DNA of 64,000 bases from Rurimicrobium sp040387755 (lineage in GTDB: Bacteria > Bacteroidota > Bacteroidia > Chitinophagales > Chitinophagaceae). Positions 40,515 through 50,970 of the stretch are shown piece after piece. Made by a program: the position numbers and the translations under genes. The notes below the pieces were generated by a model. That model did no database searches, was not told the DNA's origin, and saw only the letters and a list, made by a program, of their open reading frames with translations. The number at the start of each line of letters is the position of its first letter. Position 1 is the stretch's first letter. The stretch is taken from contig JAZKDB010000001.1 in assembly GCA_040387755.1 (NCBI GenBank), positions 558,001 through 622,000 on the forward strand, read 5' to 3'.

Positions 40515-41789
40515 ATGGATCAGAAATCAGTAGCTTTTCACACACTCGGATGCAAGCTTAATTATTCCGAAACCTCTACCCTCAGCCGCACGCTGCAGGC
40601 AAGCGGTTTTGTGCAAAAGGAGTTTGACGAAACAGCTGATGTGTATGTGATTAATACTTGCTCTGTCACCGAGAATGCAGATAAAGAATGCAGACAATTG
40701 GTTCGTCGCATCCAACGTCGTGCACCGGAGAGTTTTGTGGTGATTACCGGTTGTTATGCACAGCTCAAGCCGCAGGAAATTGCAGCAATTGAAGGTGTTC
40801 ATCTGGTATTGGGCGCAGCAGAAAAATTTAATATTGCCCAGCATTTACAAGACCTGACAAAAGGTGATAGTGCCCGCATCTGTTCCTGCGATATTGAGGA
40901 TGTCCAGGGTTTTAATTCATCGTATTCACAGGCAGAGCGTACTCGCACTTTCCTTAAGGTGCAGGATGGTTGCGACTATAATTGTTCTTTTTGCACCATA
41001 CCACTTGCTCGCGGCCATAGCCGTAGTGATAGTATTGAGAATGTATTGCTGAAAGCAAAAGAAATTGCAGCACAGGGAGTGAAGGAGATTGTATTGACCG
41101 GTATTAATCTTGGTGACTTTGGTAAGGGTAATGATGGAGGTAAACAAAGGGATGAGAATTTCTTCGACCTGATTCAGGAGCTGGATAAAGTTGCTGGCAT
41201 TCAGCGCTACCGTATTTCTTCTATAGAACCCAATTTGCTGAGTGAGGATATTATTCAATTTGTAGCTTCTTCACAGAAGTTTATGCCCCATTTTCATATT
41301 CCATTACAAAGCGGAAGTAATAAAACATTGGCTGCCATGCGCCGCCGTTACAAGCGTGAATTGTATGCCGAAAGGGTAGCAATGGTGAAGGCTTTGATGC
41401 CACATGCAGCTATTGGTGTTGATGTAATCGTAGGTTTTCCAGGCGAAACAAAAGAAGATTTTCAGGAGACGTTCGAATTCTTACATGGTTTGGATGTTTC
41501 TTATTTTCATGTATTTACTTATTCCGAACGTGCCAATACGTTGGCTGTTGACTTGAAGCCTGTAGTGCCAATGAACGAAAGAAATGAGCGCAATAAAATT
41601 CTACGCAACCTTTCGGTTCAAAAACTCAATTATTTCTCCAATCAATTTATTGAAAGTACCCGTAAAGTCCTTTTCGAATCTGCTGATAAGAATGGAATTA
41701 TGGAGGGTTATACGGACAATTATATTAAAGTACAAACGCCGCATCGTGCCGAGTGGGCCAATGAAATAGTGGATTGGACCTTGAGATAA
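40515..41789 (+). CDS. mtaB: tRNA t6A37 methylthiotransferase MtaB
   Basis: 424 residues. MtaB converts N6-threonylcarbamoyladenosine at position 37 of tRNA to its 2-methylthio form with two [4Fe-4S] clusters and S-adenosylmethionine. The N-terminal UPF0004 domain has FHTLGCKLNYSET, VYVINTCSVTENADKECR and ITGCYAQLKPQEI with the cluster cysteines. The radical SAM motif is CDYNCSFCTIPLARG at about residues 153-167. The C-terminal TRAM domain (about 360-424) follows. It lies 27 nt after accC and ends in a perfect terminator at 41815-41847. Confidence 0.94.
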   Translation: MDQKSVAFHTLGCKLNYSETSTLSRTLQASGFVQKEFDETADVYVINTCSVTENADKECRQLVRRIQRRAPESFVVITGCYAQLKPQEIAAIEGVHLVLGAAEKFNIAQHLQDLTKGDSARICSCDIEDVQGFNSSYSQAERTRTFLKVQDGCDYNCSFCTIPLARGHSRSDSIENVLLKAKEIAAQGVKEIVLTGINLGDFGKGNDGGKQRDENFFDLIQELDKVAGIQRYRISSIEPNLLSEDIIQFVASSQKFMPHFHIPLQSGSNKTLAAMRRRYKRELYAERVAMVKALMPHAAIGVDVIVGFPGETKEDFQETFEFLHGLDVSYFHVFTYSERANTLAVDLKPVVPMNERNERNKILRNLSVQKLNYFSNQFIESTRKVLFESADKNGIMEGYTDNYIKVQTPHRAEWANEIVDWTLR

Positions 41790-41814
41790 AACATAAAGTA
41801 AAACATCAGAAAAT

Positions 41815-41847
41815 AACAAAGCCCGCAAACTATTTGCGGGCTTTGTT
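41815..41847. terminator. Bidirectional hairpin terminator
   Basis: A perfect 15-bp inverted repeat (41815-41829, 41833-41847) with a 3-nt loop between mtaB and the convergent T9SS gene. Confidence 0.92.
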
Positions 41848-41865
41848 ATTTAGTTTTATCTCCAA

Positions 41866-44800
41866 TTATTTACTTGATTTCTGAACTTTTTCAATCATCA
41901 ATAATTTACCTTCTTTGTCATTGATGTAGAATAAATACATTCCGTCAGCAAGCAAAGAAAGGTCGATTTCTTTGGTGTTTTCTTTACTCAGAATTTTACG
42001 TCCTGTAGCATCCAATACCTGAATATTCACTGATTGATTGCTTTCTATCCATACAGTACCATTACTTGGATTAGGGTAGATTTTTATTCCCTTAATGTTG
42101 TTTTGAATCTTAACGCCCAAAGAATTGTAATTGTAGGCATCTGATTCTGCTTCACAATCATTCTTGTCAGTTACAACTACATGATAATCTCCATCGTGTG
42201 TCATTGTATAGCTGCTGGAAGTTGCACCGGGAATAATTTTTCCATTCCTGTACCATTGATAAGAAGCATAAGTTGAGCTTAACTTAAGCACACTGCCTAA
42301 TCTTATTATAACGGGTTTTGCAAGAGCTGGATAAGTTGTCACAGTTACAAAATTGGTATTTAGAACGCATTTGTAATAATCTGTAATTCGGATATGGTAA
42401 ATGCCACTTAAGTTTACCGGAGTTTTGTTGGTAGTAGTGTCAAGTCCCATATCTAAACCATCTTTAAACCATTCGTACTTATAATCTATATGTGTAGGAT
42501 TGCCGTATAGCATAATGTCTACACCATCACAAATAAATACTTCATTTGGAGAAAGCGATGGCGTCTTTAGAGGGTTTTCAATAACATTTACGGTTTCGGT
42601 ATCGGCACAACCGTATACATTTTTGACAATTACGCGGTAGTCTGCAGTAGTTTTTACAGAAACAGTATCACTTGTGGCACCAACAATAGCTGTTGTTTCA
42701 TTGTACCATTGGTAATTGGTTGCAGTAGCAGAAGTGGCTTTCAATGTAACACTATCGTTGATACAGAATACAAATGCAGGTGCTTTTAAAGGAGTAATTG
42801 TAACTGTAGGTGAAGGTCTCACATTTACAGTTAATGTTGCTCTTGGACCCTCGCATCCTAACAAAGAAGTTTGGCTAACATAAAAATTGGTTGCACCTAC
42901 TGCCGCTGTTGACGGTGTAATACTTGATAATGACGTTCCTCCGGTAGCAACATTATACCATTTAAGGTTGATGCCGGTTGCAGAAAGAGCGGACGAAGGA
43001 ATGCCAATGCAACGATCAATTGGAGTTACAACTGTTGGTGCAGCAGGCTTAGGATTAACATTAACAGTAATCATTGTTTTTGACCCTTCACAACTTGCAG
43101 ATGATTTTGCACTTACATAATAAATGGTTGTACCTGCAGTAGTAGTATTGGGAGTAGGTGCTGCACCCAATAAGCTTGGAGTAGCATTATACCATTTCAA
43201 GGTATCAGAGGTTAACGCTTTAGTAGCAGTAAGTACAGTAGCAACATCATCCTGACAATAGGTAACAGGGGTAGTAGATGGTGGCGCAATTGGTGTTAGA
43301 TTAACCGTTACAGTAATTGTTCTTTTTGCTCCTTCGCAACCCAACGCAGTTTTTTGGCTTACATAATAGGTAGTCGACCCTACTGTGCTTGTGCTTGGAG
43401 TTGGAGCTCCAGCCAATAACGAGGGAACTGCATCGTACCATTTTAGCGTATCACTTCCGGATGCAGTAGTTGCTGTAAGAGCAGTTGCCGTTACTCCCTG
43501 ACAATAAACAACCGGAGTTGTAGATGTTGGTAAAGCGGGAGTAGGGTTAACTACTACAGTAATTTTTATTTTAGTCCCTTCGCAGCCCAAAGATGATTGG
43601 CCACTTACATAGTAATCTGTACTGCCTGCCGTTGCTGTGCTTGGTGTTGGCGCTCCTGCAAGTAGTGTTAAACTGGAATTGTACCATTTAAGTACATCTG
43701 TGCCACTTGCGGCCGTAGCTGTTAATGCAACCGCTGTTACTCCCTGGCAATAGGTAACAGGGCTACTTACAGTAGGTGTTCCTGCCAATGGATTTACCAC
43801 AACATTAATAAGAGATTTTGCACTTTCGCATCCTGCCACATTGGTTTGACTAACATAATAGCTGGTACTACCTGCAACTGTTGTTGAAGGTGTAGGAGCA
43901 CCACTCAATAAAGTCATACTGGAGTTATACCATTTCAATGTATCAGTAGCAGAAGTTTTTGTAGCTGTTAACACAACAGCTGTTGCATTTTGGCAATAGG
44001 TAACGGGAGTGGTAACAACTGGTGCAGTTGGTAATGTGCCTCCTTGTTCTTCGTAGGCACCCATATCGGGTAAGCCTAATCTGCTCCTGTTTCTGATATC
44101 TGTAGCAGGAGAAGTAGTGGCTGCATTAATTGCAGGAGAACATGGCAGCAACTCTAAACCATCATCAGCAGTTAACCAAAGCCCGTCTGTGCCGGCTGGT
44201 GTCGATGGGTTGATAAATCTTGGGTCAGAAGTAAGATTGGGTGCTGTGAGAGCAAGTCCTTTTACAAGAGAATAATTATAACTAGCTGTTCCACTTGCTT
44301 GGATATGATTTGTTGCATTTCCCCAAACAATCGTATTATTAAGATTTAGGGTAGTCGCTGCATTTGCATTGATAGAATTTGCATTTGGTTTGCTTGTGCT
44401 GGCAGTGGTATTATTAGAGAAAGTAGTACTGTTCAATGTTGTAGTTCCGGAAAACAAATTGATAGCACCACCACCATCAGAAGTGGTACCGGCTGCAGTG
44501 TTATTGGCAAATACACAATTAGTAAATGTTGCGTTACTTGTGTTTTCACTAATGAATCCACCACCTGAACCGTTGGTGGCATGAGAGGCTGTATTATTGT
44601 AGAAAATACATCTGGTTGCAGTTAGAATACCGGAATTGTTTCTTAACCCTCCACCACTGGTAGTAGCGGTATTATTGATAAATCTGGAATCAGAAATGGT
44701 AGCAGTATCCGTACTGGCATTATATATTCCAGCACCGCCATCAGCAGTATTGTTGCTGAAGGTACAATTACTGTAAACCACTGTGGCGTTACTATTTGCA

Positions 44801-47172
44801 TATACACCACCACCTTGGTTGGTAATATTGTTAGCCGTAAAGGTGCAATTAGTGACAGTAGAATTTAAGGTTCCTCCAGAGCCTCCCTGAAAGAAGATTC
44901 CGCCACCATAAGAACCGAAATTTGCACTAAAAGTACACTCGTCAATTGTAGAATTACTTATTCCGGAACCTTGGGTATTTAAGAATGCGCCACAACCGTT
45001 ATTGTTGGCTTTGTTTTGTGTAAAAGTGTTTTTTCTGAGAATAGGTCCACTATTGCCGGCAGAAAAGCCAGCTGCATAAATACCACCACCAAAGTTGGCA
45101 GAATTTCTGGAAAAAATACAATTACTGATAAGGGGTGAACATTGGTTGCCCGAACCCCCTCCGTATAAGAATGCCCCTGCTCCGTCCTGACGGTTGTAGG
45201 TTAATCCGGCATAGGTGTAAGAACCACCGGACTGAGCGTTTCCTTTTGTAATGGTAAAGCCATCCACGACGGTATTACTGTCTATTTTTGCTGTAGAACG
45301 ACCGAAAATAGTGATTACATGATAAGCATTATCTGTACTGTCATTTGCCACCCCAATATCACCCGATAATATGGTAAGATTACCTGTTACTGAGCGATCG
45401 CTTAGCAGTATTTCCGTACCTGAGAAACCTCCGTATAGTTTGATATTATTTCTGGCAATACGGAAAGAACTATCCCTTCCGGTATTTGTAGTGGGGTAAT
45501 AAGTCCCTTTTTTAACCCAAATCTGTGTTTCACAGCCAGATACACTATTGGCGAGGTCAAGAGCTTCATTTACTGTTTTAAAAGCATTAGCCCAGCTAGA
45601 CCCGTCGCCCGAACTTGCTTTGCTGCTGTCTACATACAAAACACCCGGAACTGCTGTAATTGCCGTTGCTAAAGAGGTGTCAAAACAGCCTGTAGGATTT
45701 TCTACCACTACTGAGTAATTACCTGTTGCAGATGCAGCATAAGTTGATGAAGTAGCAGATGCGATTGGTAAACCATCTTTTAACCACTTATATGATGTAC
45801 CTGTACTGGCAGTTAAGGTTAATGGCACACTGGCACATATTTTTTGCGGTGCTGATGGTGTAATAGTGGCGGTAGTTAGAGATACGTTGTATTTGTATGC
45901 AAAATATCTGTTGACCTGTCTGATTTCACACTCTGATAATTTTCTGTTGTACATCACCAATTCTGCGATGTCTCCATTAAATGTACTACCATCACCATCC
46001 CATCCTATTCTGAAGGTTGATTTAGCTGCAGTAGAACTTGAATTATCCTGAACCCTATTGACTGGTAGTGCATTGTAATATACAACAGTGCTGTCTGTTA
46101 CCCCATGATCATAAACGGCAGTCAATAATTTCGTTTCGCCTACTACGCCAGCATTAGCAACACTCACATAGTTAGTGGGCGCACCTACAGAAACAGCTCC
46201 GTTATCACTACCAAAACTTGAAAGGAAGAATCTATCCCAACCTCCGTCATCATTACCCCAGATGCCATGGATAACGCCGGAGCTTTTGGCTCCTTGGCGA
46301 TAAACAGTAAATATAGTAAGCTCTGGCATAGACACAGCTCTGATATCGATGTTCGCTACTTCATATACAGAGCCATAGGCATCAGAACCTCTGGTGAACT
46401 GCATTACATCTTTACCATTGATTTGTGAGGTATTCATCCGTGCAGTATCCTGCCCGGCCAATACAGTAGCATTATTTTTATTACCTGAAATGTCTTTCCA
46501 AACTGCAATTTTAGTAGTGTCGGCAGGGTTTGTACCGGAAAGGTTATTTACGTTAGAGCCATCCAACCAAAGTTGAATTCCATCTACAATATTTGCAGGG
46601 CCTCTGTAAGCCGTAATACAATCCAATAATTGGATTAAAGAACCGGCCATAAACCCACTGTGTTTAATAGTATAGGTATATGATCCGCTTGCATTGTTTA
46701 CAGACACATATGTTCCTCCGCTAGTGGATGCATTTAATTCGTTATCGATTCCCACCACTTTTGAAAAACTACCGGTGCAAAAATCGGTCAGATTTACCGA
46801 GCCCGTCGCTGCAGTGACAATGATTTTTTCTCCGCCATCAGTGCCGTTTAATACAAATGAAAAGTTAGTGACTTTATGAGAAAAAGTAATCACAATACTA
46901 TCTGCAGGATTATCTATCCACCAGCTATTGGCTACTGTTGAAAATGAACTGGCACCACAACTGGTAGAATAAGCACCCAAATAATTGGTAATTCCGGTCA
47001 GACTAACACTTGCAGTTACGTCCGAGCCAGTAAAAGTATAAGGGTAGGCTGTAGAAGGAACCCTTGTTGCTGTAGGGAAATCACTCGCCAGACAGGTAGT
47101 TTGGGCTACTACTTTTGTAGTATTAAATAGAGATGTTAAGATAAAAGTTAATGAGTAGAGGAGTTTTTTCAT
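41866..47172 (-). CDS. Giant T9SS-exported adhesin-like repeat protein
   Basis: 1768 residues, signal peptide MKKLLYSLTFILTSLFNTTKV plus following residues to VVAQT. Regions in order: a beta-rich domain (about 25-190), a concanavalin/LamG-like domain (about 195-425, IVDGIQLWLDGSNVNNLSGT), an Ig-like domain (about 435-505), a beta-helix with polymorphic-outer-membrane-type repeats (about 510-1000, such as ISNCIFSRNSANFGGGIYA and TNCTFTANNITNQGGGVYA), five Ig-like repeats of about 82 residues beginning with PVTYCQ (about 1045-1455), two more Ig-like or PKD-type domains and a type A sorting domain (IKIYPNPSNGTVWIESN). It should be a surface adhesin or matrix protein. The gene diverges from the nuclease gene at 47417. 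Confidence 0.93.
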   Translation of the reverse strand: MKKLLYSLTFILTSLFNTTKVVAQTTCLASDFPTATRVPSTAYPYTFTGSDVTASVSLTGITNYLGAYSTSCGASSFSTVANSWWIDNPADSIVITFSHKVTNFSFVLNGTDGGEKIIVTAATGSVNLTDFCTGSFSKVVGIDNELNASTSGGTYVSVNNASGSYTYTIKHSGFMAGSLIQLLDCITAYRGPANIVDGIQLWLDGSNVNNLSGTNPADTTKIAVWKDISGNKNNATVLAGQDTARMNTSQINGKDVMQFTRGSDAYGSVYEVANIDIRAVSMPELTIFTVYRQGAKSSGVIHGIWGNDDGGWDRFFLSSFGSDNGAVSVGAPTNYVSVANAGVVGETKLLTAVYDHGVTDSTVVYYNALPVNRVQDNSSSTAAKSTFRIGWDGDGSTFNGDIAELVMYNRKLSECEIRQVNRYFAYKYNVSLTTATITPSAPQKICASVPLTLTASTGTSYKWLKDGLPIASATSSTYAASATGNYSVVVENPTGCFDTSLATAITAVPGVLYVDSSKASSGDGSSWANAFKTVNEALDLANSVSGCETQIWVKKGTYYPTTNTGRDSSFRIARNNIKLYGGFSGTEILLSDRSVTGNLTILSGDIGVANDSTDNAYHVITIFGRSTAKIDSNTVVDGFTITKGNAQSGGSYTYAGLTYNRQDGAGAFLYGGGSGNQCSPLISNCIFSRNSANFGGGIYAAGFSAGNSGPILRKNTFTQNKANNNGCGAFLNTQGSGISNSTIDECTFSANFGSYGGGIFFQGGSGGTLNSTVTNCTFTANNITNQGGGVYANSNATVVYSNCTFSNNTADGGAGIYNASTDTATISDSRFINNTATTSGGGLRNNSGILTATRCIFYNNTASHATNGSGGGFISENTSNATFTNCVFANNTAAGTTSDGGGAINLFSGTTTLNSTTFSNNTTASTSKPNANSINANAATTLNLNNTIVWGNATNHIQASGTASYNYSLVKGLALTAPNLTSDPRFINPSTPAGTDGLWLTADDGLELLPCSPAINAATTSPATDIRNRSRLGLPDMGAYEEQGGTLPTAPVVTTPVTYCQNATAVVLTATKTSATDTLKWYNSSMTLLSGAPTPSTTVAGSTSYYVSQTNVAGCESAKSLINVVVNPLAGTPTVSSPVTYCQGVTAVALTATAASGTDVLKWYNSSLTLLAGAPTPSTATAGSTDYYVSGQSSLGCEGTKIKITVVVNPTPALPTSTTPVVYCQGVTATALTATTASGSDTLKWYDAVPSLLAGAPTPSTSTVGSTTYYVSQKTALGCEGAKRTITVTVNLTPIAPPSTTPVTYCQDDVATVLTATKALTSDTLKWYNATPSLLGAAPTPNTTTAGTTIYYVSAKSSASCEGSKTMITVNVNPKPAAPTVVTPIDRCIGIPSSALSATGINLKWYNVATGGTSLSSITPSTAAVGATNFYVSQTSLLGCEGPRATLTVNVRPSPTVTITPLKAPAFVFCINDSVTLKATSATATNYQWYNETTAIVGATSDTVSVKTTADYRVIVKNVYGCADTETVNVIENPLKTPSLSPNEVFICDGVDIMLYGNPTHIDYKYEWFKDGLDMGLDTTTNKTPVNLSGIYHIRITDYYKCVLNTNFVTVTTYPALAKPVIIRLGSVLKLSSTYASYQWYRNGKIIPGATSSSYTMTHDGDYHVVVTDKNDCEAESDAYNYNSLGVKIQNNIKGIKIYPNPSNGTVWIESNQSVNIQVLDATGRKILSKENTKEIDLSLLADGMYLFYINDKEGKLLMIEKVQKSSK
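42800..44030 (-). repeat. Five tandem Ig-like repeats of 82 residues (about 246 bp)
   Basis: Within the giant adhesin gene the segment from P/V-TYCQ to the next one recurs about every 246 bp, near 43999, 43752, 43503, 43256 and 43012 on the plus-strand coordinates. Four units are close, the fifth (beginning IDRCIG) is more diverged. Confidence 0.85.
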
Positions 47173-47416
47173 TGTGTAGAATATTATGACAATTGACTGC
47201 TAAAATAGTGGTTTTTTAACTTATTTATTAATACGTAAATGATATTTTATTCTTAGGTTTTCTTTTTATCATAATAATATAAAAAAATTCAACTTATAAT
47301 TATCTCATTAGATATTGCTTAGTGTTTTATTCATGTTTTATATTTGACTCAGTTTATTTTATGGTGTTTTTTTTATGAAAATCCAATTTCAAAAAAGTAG
47401 CAGAAAAGTTGAAATA

Positions 47417-50400
47417 ATGAAGAAAATATTTACTACACTTTTTTTTGTGATGTGTAAGGCTGTATTTGGGCAAACATCACCCATTCCGCAGTTATTACCC
47501 TATAGTCAGGATTTTTCGTCATTAGCTCATAGCGCTACTGGATACCCTTCAGGATGGTTGGGTTGGACTGTAGGAACTTCAACCGGTACCACATACAATA
47601 TTAGCGCAGCAATTGCCGACCGTACATTAATAGCCAACTCTTCTGCAAGCACCAGTAGTGGAAATATTCATAACTACAATGGTAAAATTGGTTTTTTGAA
47701 CACTGGATCACTTGATTTAGGATTAGTTCTGTCCTTAAACACGGTTGGGAAAAAGAATATATTGGTAAATTATGATGTAATGACCATAAGGAACCCTTAT
47801 GATTCTTCTTCAAATACCAGAATCAGAGAAATTTCCCTTCAATACAGAACGGACACTATAGGGTCCTTTACAACACTGAGCGGAATAGAGTATAGGAACA
47901 ATACTACCAAGCAAAATGCTACCGGAATCACCACACCGCAAAATCTCATGCCAAAATCAATTGTGCTGCCTTCTGGTTGTGATAATATTCCAAGATTGCA
48001 GATTCGTTGGATAAGCAGAGATGTTAGTGGCGTTGGTTTAAGACCAAGTTTTGCAATTGATAATATTAAAGTAGATACCGCTTTGGTTTTTTCTCCTGTA
48101 CTTATCCATCATGCAGAAGAAGGTGTAATTCCTGAAAATGGAGTATTAAGTATAAATCTCTCTGCTGCAACTCTGGCTTCCTCATCTTTTAACTACTCGA
48201 TTTCCGGATCAGCAATTTTAGGTGTTGATTATACATTAATAGCATCAGGGATAAGTCCGCCCTTAAGTCTCACAAGCACATCCGGTACTATTTATTTAGC
48301 TTCATCCGACAGTTCAATTTCAATAGATTGTATACCTATTAATGATACTTATGTTGAAGGAATGGAGACAGTTGTATTTCGTATTACAAAACCACCTGTA
48401 GGTTTCGCATTAAAAGATAGTACAGTTTTGATTAAAATGATTGATGATGAGCCAAGCCCGATTAGTATGATTCAGGGTAGTGGTCTTGTAGCTCAATCTG
48501 GTACACATTATGTTGAAGGAATAATAACGGGCAGGTTTCCATTCTTAAGCCCTGCTGGTTTTTATCTCCAGGAAGAAGATGTTGATACAGATGCAGACAG
48601 TAATACATCTGAGGGGATATATGTTATTTCGGATACGACTCTTGATATCGGTGATAAAGTAAGAATATTAGGGGATACATATGAAGGCACCTTGGCTCCT
48701 TCATACAACCAGGCTTGTATTAGCCCTCAGGAAATCATCTTAATCAGCAAAGGGAATCCTATGCCTCGTGCACGTGATATTAAATTGCCTTTGGGTAGTA
48801 AAAGTGATTTGGAGCGATATGAAGGAATGCTCCTGCATTTCACAGACACACTTACAGTTTCAAACAATTCCAATTTGGGTAAATATGGTGAAATAACTAT
48901 TGCTCAGGGAGGGTTGCTATATCAACCCAGCCAGATTATTGATCCAAATGATACAGTATCTAGTGGGGTAAACGCCAGTGGCAAATCCAATGTCTCATTA
49001 ATTGACAGTATAATAAAGCAAAATGATTTGCGAAGCTTTTTATTAGATGATGGGAGAGCTTCTGCTGTGAGTATTTTGCCTTATGTTGATGCCAATAATA
49101 CGCTGAGAGTGGGTAGTACATTAGATAGTCTTTGGGGAATAATGACTTTTGCTTTTGATGAATATCGACTGCAGCCTGTAGATATCAGTAAAGTAAAAAT
49201 TAAACATCAGGTAAGACCTGGAGTACCATTTATTGGTGCAGATGCAAATATTAAAGTTGCCAGTTTTAATGTGCTCAATTATTTTAATGGTGATGGATTG
49301 GGTGGTGGATTTCCTACAACGAGAGGGGCAAATTCGCTGGCAGAATTTACCAGACAAAGAGATAAAATAATTAACGCAATAATTGAGCTCAATGCTGATG
49401 TGTTGGGTTTGATAGAAATTGAAAATGACGGTATTGGTTCAAACTCAGCAATACAAAACTTGGTAAACGGGGTAAATGCCTATCTGGGTGCAGAAACTTA
49501 CTCTATAATTAATGACGGTGATACCATGCAACAATTTAGTAAGGATGAAATTCGATGCGGAATTATTTACAAGTCAAAGATTTTGGATACAGTTGGTGCA
49601 GCTGTTTTAGGCTCAGATACTGTTTTTAATCGGCCTCCACTTGCTCAGGCATTCAAAGTAAAGTCAAGTGATAGCGTGTTTGTTTTTGTTATTAATCATT
49701 TTAAATCAAAGAGCTGCGAGGAAAGTAAGGGTGTTGACAAAGATCAGGCTGATGGACAGGGTTGCTATAATGATAAAAGAAGAAGGCAGGCAGCAGCATT
49801 AGTATCATTTATCAATAATGAAGTAATACCGAAATCTAAAACAAACAGGATATTGTGCATGGGGGATTATAACTCTTATTATGAAGAGGACCCATTAGAC
49901 ACCATTCGTTCAGGTGGTTTAATAGTACTAAGCGATTTCAGGAGCTATTCTTATCTATACCAAGGTCAGATAGGTAGTTTGGATAATGCTATTGTAACTA
50001 GGGAATTACTGCCTTTCATTACAGGAGTAGAAAAGTGGAATATAAACTCAACAGAACCGTCTTATCTGGATTATGAAGATGATATAGACGATGGTGGTAG
50101 TGACCTGACGAATTTCTGGTCTTTTTTATATTCTGATGTTTCTTTTCGATGTTCAGATCATGACCCTGTGCTAGTGGGATTGAGGTTGGGAGAGAAATCA
50201 GGTGTGCCAAACCTGAAATCAAAAAAGGACCTTCATATTTATCCAAATCCTGCAATAGATGATCTGACGCTAACATCTTATTCTGGTAACATTTTTGCTA
50301 TAGAGGTATTCAATACTATAGGACAATTGATATACGCTTATGATACTCCCCCTTCAACAGCATTATTCAATTTGGATTTAAAGCAATATATGCCGGGATT

Positions 50401-50464
50401 GTATTTGCTCAGGGTTACTACAGTTGATGGAACTAAATCAACCAAGCGGTTTATCAAATTATAA
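47417..50464 (+). CDS. T9SS-exported extracellular nuclease, ExeM/NucH type
   Basis: 1015 residues from ATG 47417 (the frame starts at 47375 with a further 14 codons; the signal peptide MKKIFTTLFFVMCKAVFGQ begins here). After an N-terminal domain (about 20-225) comes a Calx-beta-like domain (about 230-350), an OB-fold region (about 360-610) and an endonuclease/exonuclease/phosphatase domain: VASFNVLNYFNGDGL, LGLIEIENDG, FVINHFKSKSC, CMGDYNSYYEEDPLDTI and RCSDHDPVLVGL carry the active-site Asn, Glu, His and Asp residues. The last 70 residues are a type A sorting domain (LHIYPNPAIDDLTLTSYSG). Such nucleases degrade extracellular DNA, for nutrients or biofilm control. Confidence 0.92.
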   Translation: MKKIFTTLFFVMCKAVFGQTSPIPQLLPYSQDFSSLAHSATGYPSGWLGWTVGTSTGTTYNISAAIADRTLIANSSASTSSGNIHNYNGKIGFLNTGSLDLGLVLSLNTVGKKNILVNYDVMTIRNPYDSSSNTRIREISLQYRTDTIGSFTTLSGIEYRNNTTKQNATGITTPQNLMPKSIVLPSGCDNIPRLQIRWISRDVSGVGLRPSFAIDNIKVDTALVFSPVLIHHAEEGVIPENGVLSINLSAATLASSSFNYSISGSAILGVDYTLIASGISPPLSLTSTSGTIYLASSDSSISIDCIPINDTYVEGMETVVFRITKPPVGFALKDSTVLIKMIDDEPSPISMIQGSGLVAQSGTHYVEGIITGRFPFLSPAGFYLQEEDVDTDADSNTSEGIYVISDTTLDIGDKVRILGDTYEGTLAPSYNQACISPQEIILISKGNPMPRARDIKLPLGSKSDLERYEGMLLHFTDTLTVSNNSNLGKYGEITIAQGGLLYQPSQIIDPNDTVSSGVNASGKSNVSLIDSIIKQNDLRSFLLDDGRASAVSILPYVDANNTLRVGSTLDSLWGIMTFAFDEYRLQPVDISKVKIKHQVRPGVPFIGADANIKVASFNVLNYFNGDGLGGGFPTTRGANSLAEFTRQRDKIINAIIELNADVLGLIEIENDGIGSNSAIQNLVNGVNAYLGAETYSIINDGDTMQQFSKDEIRCGIIYKSKILDTVGAAVLGSDTVFNRPPLAQAFKVKSSDSVFVFVINHFKSKSCEESKGVDKDQADGQGCYNDKRRRQAAALVSFINNEVIPKSKTNRILCMGDYNSYYEEDPLDTIRSGGLIVLSDFRSYSYLYQGQIGSLDNAIVTRELLPFITGVEKWNINSTEPSYLDYEDDIDDGGSDLTNFWSFLYSDVSFRCSDHDPVLVGLRLGEKSGVPNLKSKKDLHIYPNPAIDDLTLTSYSGNIFAIEVFNTIGQLIYAYDTPPSTALFNLDLKQYMPGLYLLRVTTVDGTKSTKRFIKL

Positions 50465-50465
50465 A

Positions 50466-50498
50466 AAAATAGCCCTAACAAAAGGTTAGGGCTATTTT
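50466..50498 (+). terminator. Hairpin terminator of the nuclease gene
   Basis: Arms 50466-50479 and 50485-50498 with a 5-nt loop follow the TAA; also ends near the convergent RDD gene. Confidence 0.88.
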
Positions 50499-50503
50499 GA
50501 AAA

Positions 50504-50947
50504 TTATAGTTTAGATTTTACCACTACAGTTCCGGCAATTTTGTCGTGCAAGGTTTGATTCTTGTCGTCCCATAACATCATTAAATAGCCAATAAACAAT
50601 ATGATAAAGGATAAATATTCTGCAATACAGCGCACAACGGCATTGATAAATGAAACTCTTTCTCCATTAAGTGCAGTGACTTTTATGTTTAATGCCTGCT
50701 TTCCCCATGTCGCCTGCTTTTCGGAGGAATAGAAATAAGCGGAATAGAAAATAGTAAGAACTCCGCTTAAAATATTTGTTTCCCAGTATGAGTTTAAATT
50801 AGAAAAATCGATGTCAATTAATTTTTCTAAAATAAAAGTTGCGACTCCTATAATGATGCTGTCTAAAATGCCGGCGGCTAGTCTTTCCCAAAATGTGGCA
50901 TAAACAATAGGTTGCTCTTCAAAGATTTCAATGGGTTTTTCGTACAT
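50504..50947 (-). CDS. RDD family membrane protein
   Basis: 147 residues from ATG 50947, since the longer frame starts in the GNAT gene. RDD proteins have three hydrophobic helices and the Arg-Asp-Asp-type pattern; here ATFWERLAAGILDSIIIGVAT (about 16-36) contains the conserved Arg and Asp, the second helix is about 58-75 and the third about 110-130, with WGKQALNIKVTALNGERVSF between. Function is unknown; some RDD proteins aid ion transport or osmotic adaptation. It is the last gene of a three-gene minus-strand cluster with the GNAT and lipoprotein genes. Confidence 0.87.
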   Translation of the reverse strand: MYEKPIEIFEEQPIVYATFWERLAAGILDSIIIGVATFILEKLIDIDFSNLNSYWETNILSGVLTIFYSAYFYSSEKQATWGKQALNIKVTALNGERVSFINAVVRCIAEYLSFIILFIGYLMMLWDDKNQTLHDKIAGTVVVKSKL

Positions 50948-50970
50948 GGTTGCTTTTGTAAAATAATTAA

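Noticed and set aside
41866..47172. Plus-strand ORFs inside the giant adhesin gene (for example 42887, 44369, 46394)
   Set aside because: They are shadows of the repeated minus-strand coding sequence, with low-complexity translations and no start signals.
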